DNA from: Odiellus spinosus
Lineage: Eukaryota; Arthropoda; Arachnida; Opiliones; Phalangiidae
Direction of reading: 5' to 3'
Assembly: GCA_963920705.1 (NCBI GenBank)
Contig: OY987228.1
Span: forward strand, 14,987,187 to 15,051,186
DNA: 64,000 bases
A program made the position numbers and the translations under genes. Positions 53,933-62,295 of the stretch are shown here, one piece after another. Positions within the stretch are counted from its first letter, which is position 1. Each line of letters opens with the position of its first letter. The notes under the pieces are model-generated. The model did not search any database and was not told where the DNA came from. It worked only from the letters and a program-made list of their open reading frames with translations.

Positions 53933-53994
53933 GCCAACTTAAATCAACTCCTTCGTCGCCTGTACAGATGACGGAGGAGCTGATCTAAGTTGGC
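53933..53994. repeat. 25 bp-arm hairpin upstream of exon 2
   Basis: The left arm at 53933-53957 (gccaacttaaatcaactcct, then tcgtc) pairs with the right arm at 53970-53994 (gacggaggagctgatctaag, then ttggc) with about four mismatches and a 12-base loop. A second short inverted pair (aatgacgtg/cacgtcatt) follows immediately, at about 53995-54035. The size suits either a tiny MITE or a pre-miRNA-like fold; nothing here decides which. Confidence 0.55.
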
Positions 53995-54310
53995 AATGAC
54001 GTGTCAGCTATAGCCAAACATCACGTCATTGACACAAGTTAGTTGAACCAAGGTTAGTAAAGAGACAGGTTAGGCAGATTCTGACGTCAGTCGGAAGTTA
54101 CCTAGCGCGCAGCCATCTTCCAAATTCCTTTGACAATTGCTAGATGGCGGTTTATATTGTAATTACGGCGGGAATTTCAAACTAATATCGAATATGTTGT
54201 TTCCAAAAAGAATATAAATTAAATAGTTCTTAAGCCATTAAATACATTTAATTGTCCCCTTACCCCGGCAAACTAAAAATACTAATTACTGAAATTTTTA
54301 TATTTTACAG

Positions 54311-54355
54311 AACCTGAAGAATCAGATCATGACAACGAACGTATGGGTTAACCAG
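54311..54355 (+). CDS. nAChRalpha1: nicotinic acetylcholine receptor alpha subunit, coding exon 2
   Basis: This 45-base exon encodes NLKNQIMTTNVWVNQ, the beta1-strand segment of the extracellular ligand-binding domain found in all insect nAChR alpha subunits. It sits between acceptor TTTTACAG and donor GTAAGA. It starts and ends in phase with exon 1, giving residues 74-88. A 45-base second exon with this peptide is the usual structure in this gene family. 'TTNVWV' rather than 'TTNLWV' again fits alpha1. The penultimate residue is Asn where I would expect Glu (WVEQ); this could be a species difference, a sequencing error or an RNA-editing position, and I cannot tell which. The next exon (starting around WNDYKLKW in relatives) was not found in the remaining 9.6 kb. 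Confidence 0.95.
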
Positions 54356-57300
54356 GTAAGATACAGATATTATTTAATCTATAATATACCCTTGTGAATC
54401 AATTCGGAAAAGATAACTATAACCACGCCGCCCTGGCAGTCGACGTCAAAAACATTAGGTGTTGAGTTTTAGCGTGACTTCAATTAGGGATTAACACTAT
54501 ATAGCAGACGACAAAAGCTTCAGCGCCACCTAATCGCGTTTAGGTCGCGAATAGAACATAAGAAAGTTATATACCAAAATTTCTGGCAAATTTTTGCAAG
54601 ATCCTCTATTTTTGCCAGATTCTTCTAAAGTGTAACTTGTCGTTAGTAAAGCTATCTTTAGTAACCCTACTATGAAAAAATTGTAAGCTCCGAGCATGAC
54701 GTAATAAATGTGGAATCTTTCAATGCTAGTTCACGTGATATACATTGGGTCAAATGATATCCATATCCAGTGTGGGAAAATCAATACGCAATATGTGGAA
54801 AATGTGAAAATATATTTTTTGAATCGAAAATATATTTGTATATAGCGATGAAGGGATCGTGTTACTTAAAACCTTGGATGATCCCTTTGCATCACATTTT
54901 TCTCTCCGCATCCCCTGCATTCCAAGTATACATCAGCTATATATCTTGAGCGTCGGAATATTCCCAAAGAGACCCGAGTAGATCCGAAAAAAGAATGTTC
55001 GCAACCATTTTGGATCATCCTATTTCGAGGCATCACGGGAGTGACATTACACGCTATACCACGTGTTCAACTGAACTTAAGACTAGCTGTACGCGCGTAG
55101 CATGGTCTTCTTAAGCTTTGGTAGGGTTTCAGAGTTACTACCATCTAAGTCAGTCTAGTCTGGGGAAGAAGGAAGTAAAACCTTTCGACGGGTCTCACAC
55201 CTGTCCTTATCAACTTATCCACGGAGCTATCATCCCGTTAGTGCCTACGGATATTCGAATTGATGGAAAGCTTAACTTTCGATCGGGTAACGCTGAAGTG
55301 TGGGGGCGCTATAGGGTAACTCCATGCAAAGAAGGTATCAAGATTTTTTCGCGTAATCATCCTTGGCATTTGTAAGAAATAAAATAAGGTCTAAGAAGCA
55401 TCTGAGGCTCTCCCTGTCTCTCTACTTCTACCTTACATCTTTCAACACCAGAGTTTAAGTTGGTGGATCATCGAAGGAGAGCTTTCCATAGACAAGTGAT
55501 AAATTTAAACTGACTGTGCCATGCAGGGTGACAATTTATTCACTGGTTATTTTTCCTATATATAAAATACTTTATAAAAATATATACATTATTTTGGCCC
55601 AAAAAAATTAAATTAACCATTTAACTAGCCACGATTTTAACCATTTTAAAATATGTAAATGACATCCCAGCAGGTTCTTTACAAATTCTTCTAACCTCAA
55701 GATATCATGTACCAATTAGGTCTAAGTATAACGACTTCACCATATTATCAAAAAATTTAAATACTTGCAGTTATGATCAAGTACTCATACATAAATATCC
55801 CCGATTATACCTGCCTTTATTAAGTTTCTTCATTACATTACCATTTACCCAGGGATGATTAAGTTTATAATCACACCAACGATTATTTATTTAAAATAAC
55901 TAAAATCAAAATCCCACGTAACCTATAAAATTTAAATTATAACGTAATTGTCTTACTTTTACGGTAATGGGAAATCATAACTTGAAACTTCGAAAAACAT
56001 CGTCAACATCGTCAAAAACATAACACGGATTTAAAATTAATAAAACGCGACTAAAATTATATAATAAAACCTCATATTAACGTTGAAACTGAATATAAAT
56101 CATTCACTGAAGAGCCGGGTACGCTTAGGCTTAGCATTCGTCTACCCGTACTTGAAATGAATAAAAATAGGCTTAACGCAACAGAGGGCGCTAAAGAGCT
56201 TCGTCTCGTAAGACGCTAGCGGCGAACTTCCCGCCAAAATACGATTTTTAAGTTAACATTTTTAGGAAATAAATTCCAGCTAAATGTAATTTTGTGCCTG
56301 ATAGTGCGCTAAGATTTTATGCAGGGAAACAATTTACCAAAATTCTTCGTCTATATATTGTTAATTAAGCTTTATTGATAAATATTATACTAGCTTTGTA
56401 GGCGCTATTTGAAAATTCCTATTAAAAACAACTTAGAGTATACTTGATCATAACTTACATAAACCTTCCGGATTTCGCTGATTTATGCCTTATTTGTAAG
56501 AGTTACTATGATTTATATTTCAATCATTTTTTGGCAACATTCAAATTCCTTGATAATTTAGGTTTATATGAACACTGCTAGTATTTAAGGGCGCACTGAT
56601 TTTAAAATCTTTCCTCTGAGTGAGGGCGCGCTTAATGATGGATCGAGTTGTAAGTTGCATTTGGGTTGCACATTTCATTTTGACACCCAAGGCGCAAAAT
56701 CTCTTAATCCGCGGCCCTGAAAATGGTTTGTTTTCGTGCAAACGTAAATCTATTGATATAATTAGCACAAACTTAACGTAGAAAAATGAAACAAGAATGT
56801 ATAACGCATCTCTTAAATAAAAATTTCCGTAAAACGACATTCATTATGGCCATGTTTAAGGGATGCGCTTAAACATCGCCAAAAACTAATTTCTAAGTAC
56901 GAGACGATAAAGACACGCGACAAGGCGAGTTTCTAGGCGATTAAGTAAACAAAAAACACGTAAACGACGTCAGTATTAGTTGATGTAACCTAAACAAATA
57001 CGATCTTTATAACCCAATTTAAAAACTGATGGCGGAAGGACGGGGATTTAAAATATTGAGAACCTCATCCTTCTTATGACTGGCTATACCATTAGAAAAT
57101 TCTTAAATTACCTCAATATATCTAAAGCTCGTCCAAGAAAATGAAGGAAGCACGGATTAAAAACATTTTTTTATAACCCTCTGTCAAGATTTTAAATTTT
57201 CAAGGCGTTTAAAGGTTGACTTCACCCCATAAGACATCAAATTCTATAATGATGAAAGGGGGGCTACCTTTTCACTCGTTGTAAAAAGGATTACACGTTC

Positions 57301-57685
57301 TTGTTCAAGAATAGTTTTCTTCAATACTAAGAAAGTTAACGTTATGTATTAATCCGCGTCACCCTTTGCTTCTTTGCAAATTTATAGCGAATAAGTGCGC
57401 TTGCTTTTAAAAAGAAGCGATGCAAAAGGGGAAAGTGTTGGGACGTGATTAACGCTGTCACTTAAAAAGAGGAAGCATTACCCCTTATAAATTCTTTTGG
57501 GTAACGACCCCCCTTTTCCATTTAAGTCTTCGGAAGGAAATAGGCAGTCTTGCTTTCGCTTCCTATACTATATACATATAATCAGATTCAACTGGAAATT
57601 TCAGCATTTTCAAAGTTGCTGGCTCCATCCATCTTTATACACCCTGTTCTAGAATAGTTTCAAAACTAACTTCCGTTCCTACAAA
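54356..57685. other. intron 2, first part
   Basis: AT-rich intronic DNA starting at donor GTAAGA. It contains CTCF-like words at 54522-54534 (AGCGCCACCTAAT) and 56181-56193 (ACAGAGGGCGCTA), and a short inverted repeat atgtttaag/cttaaacat near 56850-56875. An open frame of 85 codons at 55118-55375 resembles nothing I know. Confidence 0.55.
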
Positions 57686-57692
57686 GCTTAAC

Positions 57693-58007
57693 CAAGAATC
57701 CATTCAGGTTCCATAAGAATATGGGAGCATAGCTTTAGCCTCTGGTACCGTCCTCCCAAACTTTGCAACAAAGGTCGTCTGCCATTTTCGCAACATTTGT
57801 ACGCTTAGATCTTTTTTCGGTCGGCTCCATTTTAATTACCCAAAATATTATGTCAAGGTCGTTAGTGGCGCGGGTTAATAATAGATTTCAGGAGCGATTT
57901 ACTTGAAAAATCGATTCGAAGCAGACGAACTTTTGCTACAAAGTTTGGGAGGATGGTTATTGAATCGCGGCCCTCCCATATTCTTATGGAACCTGAATGG
58001 ATTCTTG
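57693..58007 (+). mobile_element. 315 bp MITE, copy E (perfect 7 bp TSD)
   Basis: Full length, with ends CAAGAATCCATTCAGGTTCC and the inverted GGATTCTTG, and perfect GCTTAAC duplications at 57686-57692 and 58008-58014. It has two small deletions relative to copy C, one of them in 'acaaaggtcgtctgc'. It lies in intron 2, in the same orientation as copies A, B and C. Confidence 0.95.
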
Positions 58008-58724
58008 GCTTAACATAATGAATTAAAATAGGTTCGTGTAGCTTGGAGAATTATGGCTTCAACTTCGATGGTCGTATATTTTTGGAAACGTATGTTTTAA
58101 AAGCAAAGTTCGCCGAATTTTTTTAACTTTGACCTTGATTCTTGAAGCCTGATTCAGACCGGCCGAACTTAGGCGGAAAGCAAAAGGATATTTAGGTTCT
58201 ACCCTATAGTATAACAATCACAAACAATACATTCATCATTCTTTTTCATCTCCCACAGTTATTTCTCAATATTCAGCTGATCCGTGTGAGCCCAAAATTT
58301 AAAGGTTAGAAATGAGCTTATGTATATGTAAGGACGAATTCTTGAACTGTAGGATTGTGAATTTATGATAATAGCTTATAAGTCCAACATAATTAAATTC
58401 TACAATCGTAGCTTTGAATGTTTGTCAAATTCTTGAACTATATAATCGGAATTTATGATAATAGCAAGAATTAATTTATTTCTCTTAACTATTCCTACCT
58501 TCGGGCGCACGATTGGCTAGTTCCCCATGCACCCACTTACTATAGGAGGAGAAACATAAGAGGCCCGTCTTTATTTCCCAGGTGTTTTGGTATTTCCTCT
58601 CTTAAATATTCGTCTGCTTAGTTCGCTTACGGCTGTGTCTATAGACGACAAGGCTTAGTGTGAAAATTATGATAAACTCCGTCGTCTGTTTCTTTAAGAT
58701 CTAAATTTCATAAAGGCAGTATAG

Positions 58725-59672
58725 CAGTCTGGGAAATAAGGTTTTTTTTTCAACTGGTCCTTGGGACCACTGACCCCTGCCATAACATATTATGAAACTG
58801 GTCATTAGGACCAGTGACCCTTGGCCTAATTATTATTTCACTGGTCACATTCTAAATTTAGTTGTAAACTTGTTTCTTAGGGTCCTGCCCTGTAACAGAT
58901 CGGTGAATCGGTTCATGAATCATGAGGAGTTGACAATTCAACCATTGTTGTGGCAATTTGATAAATAATGAATTGTCATTGTCAATTCCTCTTGAAAACG
59001 AGTATATAATTAAGACATTTTAATATCAATAATAAATGTCTTCGGAAAAGTTCGGTTACAGGAACAGCATTAGCTCAGTATTCCTTCCACAATGACGAAT
59101 AGGCCTTTCTATAAAATAATCTTGGAAACAGATAAAATAGCCGTTAAAAAGCACCCGTTTGTATCGAAGATGTAGCGTTTTTTCAAGGTTGGTTCAAAGT
59201 ATAGGATTTTCCGTACTTTTTCCAACCTTGAAACTTATTAACAAAAAGAGCCGTTAAATAGAACCCATTTCTACGGAAGATGTTGCGTTTTTTCAAGGTT
59301 GGGACGTAGTCAGAATTTATATTATCATTTATTACTATCTAACCTAACACCACTACCAAAGGCTAGGATTCTCGTATAATTCTCTGCTCAAGGGGTAAAG
59401 TAACGTTGACAGAGTCCCCCTCCCCTAACTCCCTATAAGCTAGGACTAGGAGTGTTAAGCACTGGAGTCGAAAATAGTTTTTTTGGTATTTTTGTTATGG
59501 AATTCTGAAAGCTTGAATTAATAATGTGGTCACACCATCAATTTTTATGAAAACATTGAATTAATTAACTGGTCCCTGGGACCACTGACCCCCATATTTT
59601 GAATTAATAAACTGGTCCATGCAATTAAAAAACTGGTTTTTGACTAGCAAACCACCCTTATTTCCCAGACTG
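58725..59672. mobile_element. 948 bp non-autonomous DNA transposon, 17 bp perfect TIR, 8 bp TSD
   Basis: The ends are perfect inverted copies of CAGTCTGGGAAATAAGG (58725-58741 and 59656-59672) flanked by perfect CAGTATAG duplications (58717-58724 and 59673-59680). A TIR starting CAG and an 8 bp duplication suggest the hAT superfamily; P-type elements also make 8 bp duplications. The subterminal zones carry a repeated motif, actggtcc..ggaccactgaccc, at 58753-58776, 58797-58820 (diverged) and 59568-59591. Each contains the palindrome GGTCC/GGACC and may be a transposase-binding repeat. Inside are a hairpin (about 58923-58990) and a ~53 bp direct repeat (59140-59192, 59250-59302). No transposase is encoded. 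Confidence 0.92.
59140..59302. repeat. ~53 bp direct repeat inside the 948 bp element
   Basis: Two copies at 59140-59192 and 59250-59302 share 'gccgttaaa', 'cgaagatgt' or 'ggaagatgt', and gcgttttttcaaggttgg. The spacer contains the inverted 'ccaaccttgaaac', so the unit is partly palindromic. Confidence 0.8.
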
Positions 59673-59680
59673 CAGTATAG

Positions 59681-60604
59681 GCGTGATTTGTATAAGTGGC
59701 TGATTAACCCACGCAATCGAAGATAAGCAAATTAAGTCTTAATTAGTTATACAACTTCAAAATTAAAATTTTATAGTCATATTTTGATTTTATTACCATC
59801 ACGGACAGAAATCCTTACATATCTTATGGAGAGTGGTTCAGATTTGTAAATGCTATTAACTTTAACTGAAACTAGCTTATAGGTCTTGCATGTCTCAAAA
59901 AAATCCTTCTTCGAAAATAATAGGTTAATGAAAAAAAGTTAAGAGCCATTTTCCTTACAGGCCTTTTAAAAATAGAGCTTCCATAATTGCTTAAAAGAAG
60001 CTGAGATTATTTCTCTTAACAATAGGCTCTACTCCTTCCCCGGTCGTCTTAGCATCTTCAGCTTTTAACATATTTACCCTCTTAATATATTTTAATCTTT
60101 TCACTTTTTTCTTTAAGATGAACCCTTATTATTTTAAACGATAATTTTACGCTACTTATACTAAAATAAATTTCACTCTGATTATGTAAAGAATCTTTTT
60201 TTTTCTATTAGATTAAAAGGGTGAAATTTATGGGTCGTATAACTTCAGCTGTGTTGTAAAAATAGGATGAATTTGTATAAACTTGAAAGCGTTTTTATGG
60301 GTGCAAATGAGTTTTAAGATATTAAACGTCGCTAACATACTTTTAGCCCATATTTTCTTAGATTATGTATAACCAGTACTTTAGAGGCATGTTGAACTTG
60401 GGCCGTTTCTTATTCGCTAACACAACACCTACAGCGTGGTGACACGCAAACGGTGTCAAGAAATAATCGGGAATACTAAATATGTATAAAACCATAATTT
60501 ATGTCCTCTATTAACGGTCAGTTAACTTTTAAACGATCCGAACAGACAAGTGGTTTTATGACTGGCGTCAGGTTTTTTCTTTACTATGCCTAGCCTTGGT
60601 TCTT
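59681..60604. other. intron 2, unrecognised stretch
   Basis: AT-rich sequence between two transposons. I see no exon, RNA gene or well-formed repeat in it. Confidence 0.5.
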
Positions 60605-60855
60605 CAGAGGGGTCGGTCAATCAGGAAAAAATGTTACGCTTGCCAAAAATTTGGGGAAAATCCCAAATTTTCTTAAAATCCATCATTAACTTAGTATTTT
60701 TTAAAAAGCAAAAATTCATAAAAAAAATACTTTAACAGATCCACCGTAGATTTCGTATTTTTAAAAATCCCAGAAAAAATCCCCTAATAGGGAGTCAGCA
60801 GAGATCTGGTAGTGACGTCACGTTATTTGAAACTTACTTTCGCGGGGCAATTCAA

Positions 60856-60870
60856 AGCGCCACCTAGTAG
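60856..60870 (-). promoter_or_regulatory. CTCF-like motif in the left end of the THAP element
   Basis: AGCGCCACCTAGTAG. The reverse complement contains CTAGGTGGCGCT, close to the insect CTCF core. The mirrored partner is at 61465-61481. No binding evidence is available here. Confidence 0.35.
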
Positions 60871-60980
60871 ACAAAAATATACATTTTTTCCCTTACTCCC
60901 CCCACCGCCCAGCTTTACGCCATCTTGGACCCTTGGTAAAGAAAAGAATAACTCGGCAGTGCATGACCAGAGGTTAAGGA

Positions 60981-61191
60981 ATGGTTAGGGTGTGTTGTTT
61001 AAGAAGCTGTAAAAGCATTAGCACGAAAGAGAAGCTTAGTTTCTTTAGAATACCGTGTGTGATAAACAATCAAGGTACGAAATGCCAAGAGTTATCTCGG
61101 AAACGACGTCATCTGTGGCTCAGAAAGCTAAGCCTTGGACCAGATTTAATAACACAGTATACTAGAGTATGTTCTAAACATTTTATCTCAG
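60981..61191 (+). CDS. THAP-type zinc finger, single exon fragment
   Basis: The exon encodes about 70 residues of a C2CH THAP domain, a sequence-specific DNA-binding module. Visible signatures are an N-terminal MVRVC followed by CLRSC (the C-x(3/4)-C pair), FFRIP matching the F..FP motif, a central HLWLRKL with the invariant Trp, and the final VCSKHF (C-x2-H followed by Phe). The exon stops in phase 1 at TCAG/GTAAAT (donor at 61192), a common intron position just after the CxxHF of THAP genes. Reading on without splicing gives 25 unrelated residues and a stop. No second exon was found before the right end of the surrounding element at 61644. It is therefore probably the first exon of a deleted transposase; capture of a host THAP gene is the alternative. 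Confidence 0.78.
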
Positions 61192-61464
61192 GTAAATTAA
61201 TAAATATATGTTATATAAACATTGTTATTAAATGGATAAACTTTAGGTGCACCTTCAAAACTTTATGATCAATATAAAATATTTATAAAACTTATTTTTT
61301 CTCTGTATCTTTTTTTAATGTCTTCATTTAAGGTTTCAAAATAACTTAGTTTGCACTGCTTAACATCTAAATTAACAGCCTCAGTAATCACGACGCTCCA
61401 TCAAAATGGCGGCCTAAAAAAATTCAAAATTTAGCAGACTGGCGCCGTTGTCTTAAGTAAATCT

Positions 61465-61481
61465 AACTAGATGGCGCTACT
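61465..61481 (+). promoter_or_regulatory. CTCF-like motif in the right end of the THAP element
   Basis: AACTAGATGGCGCTACT matches the insect CTCF core (AGRTGGCGC) on the + strand, opposite in orientation to the partner at 60856-60870. Confidence 0.35.
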
Positions 61482-61649
61482 ATATTCTCAGCTTATGACG
61501 TATGATATTTTTTTTGGGGTCCCTAAGTGCTGACTCCCTATTCATAAAATCCAAAAATTTCTAGAAAATCTTAGAATTTTTGAAAATACACAATTAAAAA
61601 AAAATTAAAAACTCCAACGAATTTTTCTGAATGACCGACCCCTCGCTTG

Positions 61650-62295
61650 GTTCTCCCTAGCCGGCTTGAACCGTACCCTTTTTTCCGTCCACTAGTCCTA
61701 ACTTCTATCAATCACGAGGAGGTTTGAAACGGCAAGAAAAAAACAAATTCTTAAACTCACTAAGTTAGAAGAACCAAAATTACAGCGTTTCATTAATTCA
61801 CGTTAATTTGGATAACCATTGATATTACATTTTCCGCATTAGCTCGATTTTAAACGCAATATAAACCGACTTATTTTTTAACAATTAAAGACGCGTGTAA
61901 ACGGTAATGTCGGCTATTGTTACAATGAAGTCTAATCGGGGAAGAAGACGTTCTCCCTAGCCGGCTAAAACCGTACCCCTTTTCCGTCGCATAAGCCTAA
62001 CTTCTATCATGGATTAATCAGTAGCTTCGCTAAGCTACTGATTAATCCATGCTTCTATCAATCACGAGGAGGTTTGAAACGACAAGAAAAAAACAAATTC
62101 TTAAACTCACCAAGTTAGAAGAACCAAAATTGCAGCGTTTCATTAATTCACGTTAATTTAGATAAACCATTGATATTACATTTTCCGCATTAGCTCGATT
62201 TTAAACGCTATACAAACCGACTTATTTTTTTACAATTAAAGACGCGTGTAAACGATGTCGGCCATTGTTACAATGAAGTCTAATCGGGGAAGACG
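61650..62295. repeat. ~300 bp tandem duplication
   Basis: Copy 1 (61650-61949) and copy 2 (61950-62295) both begin gttctccctagccggct and end 'gtctaatcggggaag(a)'. They are over 90% identical by eye, apart from a ~53 bp insertion in copy 2 at about 62008-62060 and small indels. Shared phrases include atcacgaggaggtttgaaac, cgtttcattaattcacgtta and gcattagctcgattttaaac. The sequence is non-coding. Copy 1 abuts the right end of the THAP element. Confidence 0.9.
62008..62051. mobile_element. 44 bp perfect palindrome inserted with target duplication
   Basis: Two 20 bp arms, catggattaatcagtagctt (62008-62027) and its exact reverse complement (62032-62051), flank a 4-base loop cgct. The word cttctatca occurs on both sides (62001-62009 and 62052-62060), overlapping the left arm by two bases, so the duplication is 7-9 bp depending on where the boundary is drawn. 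Copy 1 of the surrounding tandem duplication has a single cttctatca and no palindrome, which gives the pre-insertion state. Confidence 0.85.

Larger units (their letters stand above)
23523..54310 (+). other. nAChR alpha intron 1 (30.8 kb)
   Basis: The intron runs from donor GTAGGT at 23523 to the TTTTACAG acceptor ending at 54310. A plausible branch point CTAAT lies at 54282-54286, about 25 bases before the exon. The joined reading frame is continuous (Val73 then Asn74). The intron is AT-rich and contains several transposon-derived repeats that are listed separately. I found no nested gene in it. Confidence 0.88.
60605..61644 (+). mobile_element. ~1.04 kb TIR element carrying a THAP exon (P-type-like, internally deleted)
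   Basis: The left end reads gaggggtcggtcaatcagga from about 60608. The right end, reverse-complemented, reads gaggggtcggtcattcagaa from 61644, giving TIRs of about 25 bp with few mismatches. A perfect 15 bp subterminal inverted repeat, aatagggagtcagca, lies at 60786-60800 and, inverted, at 61528-61542. Further in, each side has an ACGTCA word (60813-60820; 61496-61503) and an AGCGCCAYCTAGT word (60856-60870; inverted at 61465-61481), in the same order. Flanking 'cttggtt' occurs on both sides, but a clean target duplication is not visible. The only coding segment is the THAP exon at 60981. THAP domains are DNA-binding domains of P-element-type transposases, and P elements also have subterminal inverted repeats, so a P-like origin is inferred. 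Confidence 0.75.

Noticed and set aside
55118-55375. Open frame of 85 codons with a balanced composition
   Set aside because: No motif, homologue or splice context recognised. It is the best-looking unexplained frame in intron 2, but unsupported.
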